The notes beneath the pieces are model-generated. The model was not told where the DNA came from. It did not search any database and was given only the letters and a program-made list of their open reading frames with translations. A DNA stretch of 64,000 nucleotides, taken from the NCBI RefSeq assembly GCF_000373565.1, contig NZ_KB891798.1, positions 310,206-374,205 on the forward strand, given 5' to 3'. Below, in pieces: positions 49,918 through 58,431 of the stretch (position 1 is its first letter; each line of letters begins with the position of its first letter). The position numbers and the translations under genes were made by a program. Source of the stretch: Streptomyces sp. HmicA12. Its GTDB lineage: Bacteria > Actinomycetota > Actinomycetes > Streptomycetales > Streptomycetaceae.

Positions 49918-50718
49918 ATGTCGGTATCCCCGTCACCCGTTCCACCCGCGTCCCTCGTCTCCGCCCTCCGCGCCGCCGGCTGCGTCTTCGCCGAGGACGA
50001 GGCGCGCGTCCTGTACGACACCGCCCGCGACGAAGCCGAACTGACCGCGATGGTCGAACGGCGCGCCGCCGGACTCCCGCTGGAACACGTCGTCGGCTGG
50101 GCCGAGTTCTGCGGGCTGCGCGTCGCCGTCGACCCCGGCGTCTTCGTACCGCGCCGCCGCACCGAATTCCTCGCCCGCCAGGCACTCGCCCGCACCCGGC
50201 CCGGCGCCACCGTCGTCGACCTGTGCTGCGGCACCGGCGCGGTCGCGGCGGTCCTGGCCGCACGCAGTCCCGGCCGGCTGCACGCCGCCGACCTGGACCC
50301 GGCCGCCGTGCGCTGCGCCCGCCGCAACCTCGGACCGCTCGGCGGCGAGGTCCACGAGGGCGACCTCTACGACCCGCTGCCCGCCGCACTCGCCGGGCAG
50401 GTCGACATCCTCATCGCCAACGGCCCGTACGTGCCCACGGGCGACGTGCCGCTGCTGCCCGCCGAAGCGCGCGACCACGAACGCCTGATCGCCCTGGACG
50501 GCGGCGCCGACGGGCTCGACGTACTGCGCCGGGTCGCCGCGCGGGCGCCGCGCTGGCTCGCGCCCGGCGGTCATCTCTTCGTGGAGACCAGCGAACGGCA
50601 GGCCGACGCGGCGCTGGCGGCGGTGCGCGCCGCCGGTCTGACGGCGCGCCTGGTCGAGGACGAAGAGCTCTACGCCACGGTCGTCGTCGGCACCGCCCGC
50701 CACGCCGGGCCGGCCTGA
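49918..50718 (+). CDS. PrmC/HemK-like glutamine N5-methyltransferase homologue
   Basis: 266 residues. A helical N-terminal domain (1-80) with GLPLEHVVGWAEFCGLRVAVDPGVFVPRRRTEFLA (the PrmC substrate-recognition region) precedes the SAM motif VVDLCCGTGAVAAVLAA. The catalytic NPPY motif is NGPYVP here, so the second Pro position carries Gly. PrmC methylates the GGQ Gln of release factors; Streptomyces also has paralogues of unclear target, and this is probably one of them. AGAGG precedes the ATG. The nearest downstream gene is convergent. Confidence 0.82.
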   Translation: MSVSPSPVPPASLVSALRAAGCVFAEDEARVLYDTARDEAELTAMVERRAAGLPLEHVVGWAEFCGLRVAVDPGVFVPRRRTEFLARQALARTRPGATVVDLCCGTGAVAAVLAARSPGRLHAADLDPAAVRCARRNLGPLGGEVHEGDLYDPLPAALAGQVDILIANGPYVPTGDVPLLPAEARDHERLIALDGGADGLDVLRRVAARAPRWLAPGGHLFVETSERQADAALAAVRAAGLTARLVEDEELYATVVVGTARHAGPA

Positions 50719-50722
50719 GCGG

Positions 50723-51370
50723 TCAGGTCGCGTAGGACACCTTCACCTTCTCGAACCCCAGCGAGCGCAGCAGCCCGCTGAGCATGTCGGTGGTGTTGCG
50801 CTCGGCCCGGTCCGTGAGGCCGCTGTCCTTCGCCGCATCACCGATGTGCTTCGAGGCGAGCTTGCGCACCGCCCGCTCGTCGTTCGGGTTGTCGGAGAAG
50901 AGATCGCCCAGCCGGTCGAGCAGCCCGCGCTGCTTGGACACGGCGTAGGAGCGGTCGGTGTCCAGTGCCGGGCGGCCCAGCTGGGCGTGCGGCAGGCGCA
51001 GCGTCGCCGACGTGCGGTCCTTGTTCACGCGTACGTCACCGGAGCCGACCTTGCCGAGATCCACGTACGCGTCCACGGTCCCCGCCCCGATGTACAGCGT
51101 CCGGGTCCCGCGGAGCGCGTCCGGCAGATACTTGGTGTCCTTCTCCAGGTCGACCACGACCTGGAAGTTGCCGGACGCGGCGTCGTACCGGCTCAGATCC
51201 CGTACCGATTTGAGCAGCGCGGGTCCGGACCGGTCGTGGGTCTCGGTGCCGAACACGTCGTCGAGACGGTTCATCAGGCGCAACCCGGTGAACAGCAGCG
51301 CCAGCACCACGACGACCACGACCAGCGCTTTCGCCCAGCGCGGCAGAACTGCAACGGCCCTCGGCCTCAT
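50723..51370 (-). CDS. DUF4230 membrane-anchored protein
   Basis: 215 residues. One N-terminal transmembrane helix (ALVVVVVVLALLFTGLRLM, about 14-32), then an extracytoplasmic domain with LLKSVRDLSRYDAASGNFQVVVDLEKDTKYLP and TLYIGAGTVDAYVDLGKVG, the DUF4230 pattern. AAGGAGG lies 9 bases before the ATG. Function unknown. The stop is 4 bases from that of the convergent PrmC-like gene. Confidence 0.87.
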   Translation of the reverse strand: MRPRAVAVLPRWAKALVVVVVVLALLFTGLRLMNRLDDVFGTETHDRSGPALLKSVRDLSRYDAASGNFQVVVDLEKDTKYLPDALRGTRTLYIGAGTVDAYVDLGKVGSGDVRVNKDRTSATLRLPHAQLGRPALDTDRSYAVSKQRGLLDRLGDLFSDNPNDERAVRKLASKHIGDAAKDSGLTDRAERNTTDMLSGLLRSLGFEKVKVSYAT

Positions 51371-51537
51371 GTGGGAGACCTCCTTCCCATGGAGGCCTAG
51401 TTCCACCGTATGCGTTGATCACGCGTGCCGCGGCGCCCCGAACGTCCGGAACGGGGCGTCGCCCGGTATCGGTGGCCACCGCCTGCGCTTCCCGCACTTG
51501 TGTCCCTCGCGCGCTGTCGCAGGCGGCGGCCGCGGGG

Positions 51538-53442
51538 TCAGGCGTGCGGCAGCGGGCCAGGACCGCGCACGAGGCGGTCGCCCGACACTCGTGACCACCA
51601 CACTCCCTCGCCGCGCGTCAGGCCAGGCAGCGCCAGCTCCATCTCCGGCACCCTGCGCGCCGTCAGCTCCCCGGTGATCAGCCAGGACGCGGTGCCGCCG
51701 GTCGTCTCGCCGAACTCGGCGCCCAGCGAGGCCAGTCGGGCGGTGACCGGGGCCAGCGCGTCGAGCGGCACCTCCACCTCGAAGGCGTGCGCCGGTTCGA
51801 AGACCCGGGACCCGGCCCGCTCCAGCGCCTGCCGCACCACGAGCGCCGTGACCGTCCGGAAGTCCCCCGCGACACTCACGGGGGAGTCGAACCCCGAGCG
51901 GATCAGGGTGACATGACAGTCCGTCACCGGCCAGCCGTGCGGATCACCCGAGGCGAGGGTGGCATGCACGGTGTCCTCGACGGCCTGGTGGAACGCCCGG
52001 GGCAGTGCGCCCAGTTCGGTCTCGTACGAGAAGACGCGGCCGCTGCCGTGCGGTGCCGGTTCGATGCGCAGGCCGACGGTCGCGGGCAGACCGGTGGTGC
52101 TGCGGTGGCCCATCTCCTCGACGGCCTCACCGGTGCCCACGGGGCGCTCGACGCACCGGATCGTGCTGGGCTCGAACGCCGCCTCGATGCCGAACTCCTC
52201 GGCCAGCGTGGCGCCGAGGACCTCCTTCTGCACCTCTCCGTACAGCAGCAGCGCGGTCGTTCCGGCGGGGGCCGGGCGGGCGTGGATCAGCGGGTCCTGG
52301 TCGGCGAGTTCGAGCAGGGCCGCGCGCAGGGCGGCGCCCTGACCCGGGTGCACGGCGCGGGCCACGGACTCCAGCGTCGGCGGCGCGAACCGGGCCCGGC
52401 CCTCGGTGAACCGGCCGATACGGTCGCCGACCCGGACGCCCGCGATGCCCCGCACCTCGGCGATCTGTCCGGGCCCCGCGACATCCCCGCCGGTCCCGAC
52501 GGTCCGCAGGCCCGTGATCCGGCCGGCCGTCCGCTCGGCGCCGCCCTCGGCGTCCTGCCGGCGGAACGTCACCTTCTGGCGTTCCCTCACCTCGCCGTCG
52601 TACAGCCGCAGATACGCGATCCGCTCACCGACGCTTCCGCGGCGCACCGCGAAGACGGTGCCCGCGGGCGGCGCCGTCGCGTCGCTCTTTCCGGTGGCGG
52701 GCAGGAACTCCCGCACCGCGTCGAGGAGTTGCGGGACGCCCTGCCCGCCGATCGCCGACCCGAACAGCACGGGATGCAGCAGCCCCTCGCCCGTCCGTGC
52801 GGCCAGTGCCCTGCGCAGCGCGTCGGGGGTCGGCGGCGGACCGTCGACCAGCGCGGACAGGACCGCGTCGTCGACCTCCGCGAGCGTTTGGGCCGCCGCG
52901 TCGTCCAGGGCCCGCCCGGTGACGGCGGCCCGGGGAGTGCCCGCGTTCCGGACATCCACCAGGGGCACCACGTGCGGGGTGAGCCTGCGCCGGATGTCGT
53001 CGAGCAGCGGGCCGACCCGCGCGCCCGCCCGGTCGATCTTGTTGACGAAGACGAGCGTGGGCAGGCCGAGCCGCCGCAGCGTCTTGAGCAGCACGCGCGT
53101 CTGCGCCTGCACGCCCTCCACCGCGGAGATCAGCAGGACGGCTCCGTCGAGCACGTCGAGGGCGCGCTCGACCTCGGCGATGAAGTCGGAGTGGCCCGGT
53201 GTGTCGATCAGGTTGACCTGGGTGTCGCCGACGGTGAACGCGGCGACGGCGGACCGGATCGTGATGCCGCGCTGCCGCTCGATGGCACCGGTGTCGGTGC
53301 GGGTGTCCCCGGCGTCGACGCTGCCGAGCCGGTCGATGGCGCCCGTGTCGAACAGGAGCCGCTCGGTGAGGCTGGTCTTACCGGCGTCGACGTGGGCGAG
53401 AATGCCGATGTTCAGGGTGGTGCGAAGCCGCGGGGTCTGCAT
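51538..53442 (-). CDS. OtrA/TetM-type ribosomal protection GTPase
   Basis: 634 residues. G1 AHVDAGKTSLTERLL, G2 region RQRGITIRSAVAAF, G3 DTPGHSDF, G4 FVNKIDRAG. EF-G-like domains II-V follow, including YGEVQKEVLGATLAEEFGIEAAFEPSTIRCVERPVGTGEA, characteristic of OtrA/TetM rather than EF-G. Such proteins dislodge tetracycline from the ribosome. Streptomyces chromosomes carry OtrA-like members of uncertain specificity, so resistance is inferred. The ATG 53442 has only a distant GAGG; an overlapping upstream ORF with a good ribosome site covers it. Confidence 0.88.
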   Translation of the reverse strand: MQTPRLRTTLNIGILAHVDAGKTSLTERLLFDTGAIDRLGSVDAGDTRTDTGAIERQRGITIRSAVAAFTVGDTQVNLIDTPGHSDFIAEVERALDVLDGAVLLISAVEGVQAQTRVLLKTLRRLGLPTLVFVNKIDRAGARVGPLLDDIRRRLTPHVVPLVDVRNAGTPRAAVTGRALDDAAAQTLAEVDDAVLSALVDGPPPTPDALRRALAARTGEGLLHPVLFGSAIGGQGVPQLLDAVREFLPATGKSDATAPPAGTVFAVRRGSVGERIAYLRLYDGEVRERQKVTFRRQDAEGGAERTAGRITGLRTVGTGGDVAGPGQIAEVRGIAGVRVGDRIGRFTEGRARFAPPTLESVARAVHPGQGAALRAALLELADQDPLIHARPAPAGTTALLLYGEVQKEVLGATLAEEFGIEAAFEPSTIRCVERPVGTGEAVEEMGHRSTTGLPATVGLRIEPAPHGSGRVFSYETELGALPRAFHQAVEDTVHATLASGDPHGWPVTDCHVTLIRSGFDSPVSVAGDFRTVTALVVRQALERAGSRVFEPAHAFEVEVPLDALAPVTARLASLGAEFGETTGGTASWLITGELTARRVPEMELALPGLTRGEGVWWSRVSGDRLVRGPGPLPHA

Positions 53443-53509
53443 GGAAGGTCGAGTCCTCGAGAACAATCGTCCGGCGGGGGCGCTGAACTGCTTCGAGGAA
53501 TCGGCGCAT
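53378..53509 (-). CDS. Upstream ORF overlapping the OtrA-like start
   Basis: 43 codons. The ATG at 53509 has GCAGGAG 5 bases upstream. It reads MRRFLEAVQRPRRTIVLEDS and is then His/Arg-rich. It is in a different frame from the GTPase, runs across that gene's ATG and stops at a TAA (rare here) within the codons for the P-loop AGKT. Ribosomes finishing it would terminate 62-64 bases inside the GTPase gene. This suggests a translated regulatory leader; the peptide itself is probably not functional. Confidence 0.4.
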   Translation of the reverse strand: MRRFLEAVQRPRRTIVLEDSTFHADPAASHHPEHRHSRPRRRR

Positions 53510-53578
53510 TCCGTTCTCCTGCTCTGGTGAAGACTGTGGCCCGGCTATGGTGCGCACCGGGTCAGGTCGACGCGCAAC

Positions 53579-54022
53579 TCATTTTCCCGGCGGCGCGAAC
53601 CGGCGCACGAACCGCTTCTGCCACGGCGTCTCCACCGCGTGCCGGTCGTAGTGCCGCCGTACGTACGCCACGGCCTCGCGCGCCGGGACCCCGTCGAGGA
53701 CCGCGAGACACGCGAGCGCCGTCCCGGTCCTGCCGCGCCCGCCCGCGCACGCCATCTCGACCCGCTCGTCCGCGCCGCGCCGCCAGGCGTCGACGAGCAC
53801 CTCGCGGGCGTGGTCCCGATCAGCGGGCAGCCGGAAGTCCGGCCAGCGCACCCAGGTGAACTCCCAGTCCACGGGCAGCGGTTGCTTCCCCAGGAGGTAG
53901 ACGCCGTACGTGGGACGCGGACCCGGCGGCAGCGGCGCGCGCAGCCCCCGTCCCCGTACCAGTCGTCCCGACGGCAGCCTCAGCACGCCCGGAGCGTCTG
54001 CGTCCCAGCCGTCCCGGGTCAT
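53579..54022 (-). CDS. Tyrosine/dual-specificity-like protein phosphatase
   Basis: 147 residues. The P-loop is EMACAGGRGRTGTALACLA, a C-x5-R with Cys92 and Arg98; the usual preceding His is Ala. WEFTWVRWPDFRLPADRDHA may supply the general-acid Asp. Streptomyces has many such small PTP-like proteins. Its ATG overlaps the stop of the TetR gene (ATGA), so it is translated with that regulator. Confidence 0.83.
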   Translation of the reverse strand: MTRDGWDADAPGVLRLPSGRLVRGRGLRAPLPPGPRPTYGVYLLGKQPLPVDWEFTWVRWPDFRLPADRDHAREVLVDAWRRGADERVEMACAGGRGRTGTALACLAVLDGVPAREAVAYVRRHYDRHAVETPWQKRFVRRFAPPGK

Positions 54023-54648
54023 CGCGCCTCCCGTGCCGCCGAGAGCAGGAACGCCGCCATCCGGCGCGCCCGCCCGAACGCGTCGGGGAACACGTCCAGG
54101 CCGTCCGAGACGAGCGCGCCCTCGTGCAGCAGCATCAGGGAGCGCCCCAATTCCCTTGCCGCGTCCGGCGACACGTCTCGCGCGCGCTGCGTGAACAGCT
54201 CCAGCATCCACCGCTTCTGGCCGGTGATGACCGCGTACGCGGGGTGCGCCGGATCGCTGATCTCCGCGTGCGCGTTGACCATGCTGCAGCCCTTGCCGCT
54301 GTGCGCCGCCATCCACTCCCGCGACGCGTCGAACACCGCCAACACCCCTTCGGCGGGGGAGAGTTCGGCCGGATCATGGTGGTGGGCGAGGAAAGCGCGC
54401 CAACGGGCGTCCCGAGTGGCCAGATAGTCCACGACGATCTGCTCCTTGGAGCCGAACCGGTCGTAGAGCGTCTTCTTGGTGACCCCCGCCTCCGCGGCGA
54501 TGAGATCCACCCCCACGGCATGGATCCCGCGCTCGTAGAACAGGCGCGACGCGGTCTCCAGGACCCGGCGGGCGGCCGGGGTCAGGTCGGGGCGGTCCGG
54601 GTCGACGGACGACGGAGCCGGTGCGGGGGGCTTTGTCTTCGGGGGCAC
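54019..54648 (-). CDS. TetR-family regulator of the EamA exporter
   Basis: 209 residues from GTG. A Pro-rich N-terminal tail precedes the HTH: AARRVLETASRLFYERGI, then VDLIAAEAGVTKKTLYDRFGSKEQIVVDYL. The sensor domain contains GCSMVNAHAEISDPAHPAYAVITGQK, a block common in regulators divergent from EamA or MFS genes. The divergent intergenic region has a perfect split inverted repeat (54662-54707). Coupled with the phosphatase downstream. Confidence 0.88.
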   Translation of the reverse strand: MPPKTKPPAPAPSSVDPDRPDLTPAARRVLETASRLFYERGIHAVGVDLIAAEAGVTKKTLYDRFGSKEQIVVDYLATRDARWRAFLAHHHDPAELSPAEGVLAVFDASREWMAAHSGKGCSMVNAHAEISDPAHPAYAVITGQKRWMLELFTQRARDVSPDAARELGRSLMLLHEGALVSDGLDVFPDAFGRARRMAAFLLSAAREAR

Positions 54649-54661
54649 ACCACGAGAGTAG

Positions 54662-54707
54662 ACCGATCTGTATAGTCGGGGCAACGACATCGAGTAAACA
54701 GATCGGT
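54662..54707. promoter_or_regulatory. Split operator between TetR and EamA genes
   Basis: ACCGATCTGT (54662-54671) and ACAGATCGGT (54698-54707) are exact inverted copies with centres 36 bases apart. Each is followed or preceded by a TATA-like stretch (GTATAG, GTATAC), so they probably overlap the two divergent -10 regions. Confidence 0.7.
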
Positions 54708-54724
54708 ATACAGGGGTTCACCTC

Positions 54725-55609
54725 ATGAACGTTCTGCTCTCCCTCGGCTTCGTCCTGACCTGGAGTTCCGGCTTCATCGGGGCGAAGCTCGGCGCCGCCG
54801 AGGCGAGCGCCGTGACCACCCTGATGTGGCGGTTCCTGCCGCTCGCGCTCGTCCTTCTCGCCGTCGTGGGCCGCAGGTGCGCGCGGGAGCTGACCGGGCG
54901 GAGCCTCGCGCGGCAGATCGCCGTGGGCGCGCTCTCGCAGAGCGGCTACCTGCTGACCGTGTACTACGCCGTCCAGCTCGGCGTCTCCAGCGGCACGACG
55001 GCACTGATCGACGGCACCCAGCCGCTGGTCGCGGGCGCGCTCGCCGGGCCCCTGCTGCGCCAGTACGTCACCGCCCGGCAGTGGCTCGGCCTCTGCCTCG
55101 GCCTCGCCGGAGTGGTGGTCGTGACCACGGCCGACGCGGCGGCCGTGACGGGGGTGTCCTGGTGGGCGTACGGGATCCCGTTCCTCGGCATGGTGTCGCT
55201 GGTCGCGGCCACGTTCGTGGAGAGCCGCTCGCCGACGCGCGTCGAGCCGATGGTCGCGCTGAGCGTGCACTGCGCGACGAGCGCCGTCGTCTTCACCGTG
55301 CTGGCCGTCGCGGCCGGGGACGCGGCGCCGCCCGCCGCGCCCTCGTTCTGGCTGGCCCTCGTCTGGCTGATCGGCCTGTCGACGTTCGGCGGGTACGGCC
55401 TGTACTGGCTGGTGCTGCGCCGCGACGGGCTGACCCGGGTCAACACGCTGATGTTCCTGATGGCGCCGGTCACCGCGGTCTGGGGAGCGCTGATGTTCGG
55501 CGAGCCCTTCGGCGTGCGGACCGCGCTGGGACTCGCGCTCGGGCTCGCCGCGGTGGCCGTCGTGCGGCGGGGCGGACGGCTGCGGGCGGCTACGGAGTGC
55601 CGGGCGTGA
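54725..55609 (+). CDS. EamA-family (DMT) transporter
   Basis: 294 residues, ten transmembrane helices in two EamA repeats. Begins MNVLLSLGFVLTWSSGFIGA; the first repeat ends GLAGVVVVTTADA, the second with TAVWGALMFGEPFGVRTALGLALGLAAVAVVRR. Members export amino acids, purines or other metabolites. Divergent from and presumably repressed by the TetR gene. The 3' end overlaps the convergent reductase-deaminase gene by 20 bases. Confidence 0.92.
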   Translation: MNVLLSLGFVLTWSSGFIGAKLGAAEASAVTTLMWRFLPLALVLLAVVGRRCARELTGRSLARQIAVGALSQSGYLLTVYYAVQLGVSSGTTALIDGTQPLVAGALAGPLLRQYVTARQWLGLCLGLAGVVVVTTADAAAVTGVSWWAYGIPFLGMVSLVAATFVESRSPTRVEPMVALSVHCATSAVVFTVLAVAAGDAAPPAAPSFWLALVWLIGLSTFGGYGLYWLVLRRDGLTRVNTLMFLMAPVTAVWGALMFGEPFGVRTALGLALGLAAVAVVRRGGRLRAATECRA

Positions 55610-56741
55610 CCAGGTGGCGGTTGGGCCGCATCGCGGCACCGGCCAGCTCCGGCACCTCCGCGACGACGACGCCGGCCTGCGCCAGGACCCCGATCCCGTC
55701 GGCGCCCGGCACGAAGGTGTCCGGCTCCCGCCAGGCCGTCACCACCCGCCGCACCCCCGCGTCCACGATCAGTCGCGCGCACGGCTTCGGCCGCGAGGCC
55801 CGGCGGGCGCACGGCTCCAGGCTGCTGTACACGGTGGCCGTGGCCAGCCGCGGATCGTCGGCGGCGAGTTTGCCGAGCGCCGCCTCCTCCGCGTGCACGA
55901 CGGGGTCGCCGCCCTCCCGCGAGTACCCGCGCGCGATCTCCGTGCCGTCGGCCGCGACGAGCACCGCGCCCACGCTGAACGCGGTCTCGGAGGGTGGGCA
56001 GTCGGCGGCCAGCTCGCAGGCGATCCGCAGCCAGTGCCGGTCCGCGGCGGTGGCGGCGCCCGTGCTGCCGGGGACCGTCGGCGCGTACCGCGTGACGACC
56101 ACGTCACCGACCCGCTCCGCGTCCAGGACCCGCATCCGGCCGCGCGGCCCGCCCGGGTACGCGCCCGGCCCGAACAGCCGCGGCGCGTCCGGCTCGCCGA
56201 CCACCAACGGGGCGACGGCCAGCCGCAGTTCGTCCGCGAGGCCCAGCTGCAGCAGCTGCGTGTGCACCCGCGCCCCGCCCTCCACCATCAGCCGCCGCAC
56301 GCCGCGCGCGCCGAGGTCGTCCAGGAGCGCCGCCCAGTCCACGGCATCGCCGAGCGCCACCACCTCGGCGGCCGCGCCCAGCCGGGGACGGGCCAACTCG
56401 GCGCCCTTGTCCGTGGTGTAGACGACGCGCTCGCCGCCCGTGGTCCAGAACGGGTCACCGGGATCGAGATCACCGGACGCGGTCACCGTCACCTTCAGCG
56501 GATACGCGGGCCGCCCCTCGTCGACCCGCTTGGCGCGCCGCTCCTCCGACTTGACCAGGAGCCGGGGCCGGTCGGCGCGCAGGGTTCCCGCGCCGACGAG
56601 GATCGCGTCGCTCGCCGCGCGCACCGCGTCGACCCGGTCGAAGTCCTCGGCACCGGACAGCAGCAGCCGCTCGGGCCCCGTGTCGTCGAGGCATCCGTCG
56701 AGCGAGACGGCGGCGGAGAGGAGCACGTGGGGGCGGGGCAT
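55590..56741 (-). CDS. RibD-like reductase-deaminase with inverted domain order
   Basis: 383 residues. Residues about 1-220 are a DHFR/RibD-C-like reductase: HVLLSAAVSLDGCLDD, AILVGAGTLRADRP, RLMVEGGARVHTQLLQLGLADELRLAVAPLVVG. Residues about 232-370 are a cytidine-deaminase-like domain with Zn ligands His283 (VVHAEEAAL), Cys311 and Cys321 (LEPCARRASRPKPC). Riboflavin RibD has the deaminase first. The reactions would be pyrimidine deamination and NADPH reduction; the pathway could be riboflavin-like or a pyrimidine-derived metabolite. No other rib gene is nearby. Confidence 0.88.
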   Translation of the reverse strand: MPRPHVLLSAAVSLDGCLDDTGPERLLLSGAEDFDRVDAVRAASDAILVGAGTLRADRPRLLVKSEERRAKRVDEGRPAYPLKVTVTASGDLDPGDPFWTTGGERVVYTTDKGAELARPRLGAAAEVVALGDAVDWAALLDDLGARGVRRLMVEGGARVHTQLLQLGLADELRLAVAPLVVGEPDAPRLFGPGAYPGGPRGRMRVLDAERVGDVVVTRYAPTVPGSTGAATAADRHWLRIACELAADCPPSETAFSVGAVLVAADGTEIARGYSREGGDPVVHAEEAALGKLAADDPRLATATVYSSLEPCARRASRPKPCARLIVDAGVRRVVTAWREPDTFVPGADGIGVLAQAGVVVAEVPELAGAAMRPNRHLVTPGTP

Positions 56742-56778
56742 GGCGACTCCGTGACCTGGGATGGCGTACCCGCCGACC

Positions 56779-57750
56779 CTATCGGGGCGATGGCGGTGTC
56801 CCGTCGCCGAACGGCCGGCCGCCCAGCTTCTCGCGCCCGTGCGGGGCCGTCCACCCGGAGGGGTCGGGGCCGAGCGGCACGATGCGCGTCGGATTGATGC
56901 CGGAGTGCACCTGGTAGTAGTGCCGCGTGATGTGGTCGAAGTCGACGGTGTCGCCGAAGCCCGGGGTCTGGAACAGATCGCGCGCGTACGCCCACAGCAC
57001 CGGGTCCTCGGTGAGCTTGTTCCGGTTGCACTTGAAGTGGCCGTGATAGACGGCGTCGAAGCGCACCAGCGTCGTGAACAGGCGTACGTCGGCCTCCGTG
57101 ATCGTGTCGCCGACCAGGTACCGCTGCTCGGCCAGGCGCCGCGAGACCTGGTCCAGCCGCCCGAACACCGCGGCGTACGCGTCGTCGTACTCGCTCTGCT
57201 TCGTCGCGAACCCGGCGCGGTACACGCCGTTGTTCACGTCCTGATAGATGCCCTCCATCACGTCGTCGATCTCGTCGCGCAGCGGCTCCGGGTACAGGTC
57301 CGGCGCCCCGTCCCGGTGCAGCGCCGTCCACTGCGTCCCCAGGTCGAGAGTGAGCTGCTGGTAGTCGTTGGTGACCAGCTTCCCGGACGGTACGTCGACG
57401 ATCGCGGGCACGCTCACCCCGCCCGGGTAGCCCGTCTCGCGGGCGTCGTAGGCCTCGCTGAGATAACGGATGCCGAGCACCGGGTCGCGGCCGCCCGGAT
57501 CGAGGGTGAAGCGCCAGCTGCGGTCGTCCTGGATCGGATCGGTCACCGCGAGGGACAGCGCGCCCTCCAGACCGAGCAGCCGCCGCACGACCAGCGCACG
57601 GCTCGCCCACGGGCAGGCCAGGCTGACGACGAGCCGGTAGCGGCCCGCCTCCACCGGCCAGCCGTCACGCCCGTCGGCGGTGATCCGGTCGGCGAAGTGA
57701 CTGCGGGACCGCTTGAAGCCCTTCTTGCCGAGCGAGGCGTTGCCGTTCAC
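56779..57750 (-). CDS. ECM4/omega-type glutathione S-transferase family protein
   Basis: 323 residues from a GTG preceded by GGAGGGAG. The thioredoxin-like domain has the catalytic Cys46 in SLACPWASRALVVR, followed by AVTDPIQDDRSW and VSVPAIVDVPSGKLVTNDY. The C-terminal helical domain includes VGDTITEADVRLFTTLVRFDAVYHGHFKCN. This is the glutathionyl-hydroquinone reductase family; since actinomycetes use mycothiol, the enzyme probably reduces mycothiol-quinol conjugates. Same strand as, and 37 bases downstream of nothing shared with, its neighbours; likely monocistronic or read with the reductase gene. Confidence 0.9.
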   Translation of the reverse strand: MNGNASLGKKGFKRSRSHFADRITADGRDGWPVEAGRYRLVVSLACPWASRALVVRRLLGLEGALSLAVTDPIQDDRSWRFTLDPGGRDPVLGIRYLSEAYDARETGYPGGVSVPAIVDVPSGKLVTNDYQQLTLDLGTQWTALHRDGAPDLYPEPLRDEIDDVMEGIYQDVNNGVYRAGFATKQSEYDDAYAAVFGRLDQVSRRLAEQRYLVGDTITEADVRLFTTLVRFDAVYHGHFKCNRNKLTEDPVLWAYARDLFQTPGFGDTVDFDHITRHYYQVHSGINPTRIVPLGPDPSGWTAPHGREKLGGRPFGDGTPPSPR

Positions 57751-57909
57751 GGGGTCTCCCTCCGGAGCCGGATGCGGACACCGTGGAGCCTGCCCGGGAA
57801 ACACGGGACGTACCGCCGTTGCGGCGGCAGGCGCGTGTCAGTGGGTGGTGAGAGGCTCGAAGAGGTTCCCACGACGGCAGCCGGCAAGCGAAGGCAGGTG
57901 TACGTACGC

Positions 57910-58431
57910 ATGACGTCCCTCACCGGCGACTTTCTGACCCTGGACGACGGCCGCCCCGCCGTCCGCCTCACCCGCGACTACGCCCGCCCGGCCGAGCGCG
58001 TCTGGCAGTACGCGAGCGACCCGGCCGAACTGGCGCACTGGTTCCCCTCGACCTTCGAGGTCGAGGAGCTGCGCCCCGGCGCCACGATCCGCTTCTTCGA
58101 CGACCCGAACATGCCGGAGTCCACCGGCACCGTCCTCGCCGCCGAGGCACCGCACCACCTGTCCTACACATGGGGCGGCGACGAAATGCGCCTCGACGTG
58201 GCGCCGGTGGGAGGCGGCGACACCCGGCTCACGCTGACGAACGTGCTGGAGAGCGCCGACGCCGCGGCCCGCAACGCGGCGGGCTGGGAGGTGTGCCTGC
58301 GGGCCCTCGACGCCGCGGATCTGGGCACGGCAACGCCGTCGGAGCCCGGCTGGAAGGAGCTGTACGACGCCTACATCGTGGCCGGGTTCCCGTCCGGCGC
58401 CCCCGTGCCCGGCGCCGACGACTTCACCTGA
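57910..58431 (+). CDS. SRPBCC (START/AHSA1-like) domain protein
   Basis: 173 residues. AHSA1-type pattern: VRLTRDYARPAERVWQYASDPAELAHWFPSTFEVEELRPGATIRFFDD, then HLSYTWGGDEMRLDVAP and TRLTLTNVLE, ending with a long helix GWEVCLRALDA. The hydrophobic cavity of this fold binds lipids or polyketide-like molecules. The last 61 bases overlap the convergent PAS-LuxR gene, so the two mRNAs are antisense at their ends. Confidence 0.88.
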   Translation: MTSLTGDFLTLDDGRPAVRLTRDYARPAERVWQYASDPAELAHWFPSTFEVEELRPGATIRFFDDPNMPESTGTVLAAEAPHHLSYTWGGDEMRLDVAPVGGGDTRLTLTNVLESADAAARNAAGWEVCLRALDAADLGTATPSEPGWKELYDAYIVAGFPSGAPVPGADDFT

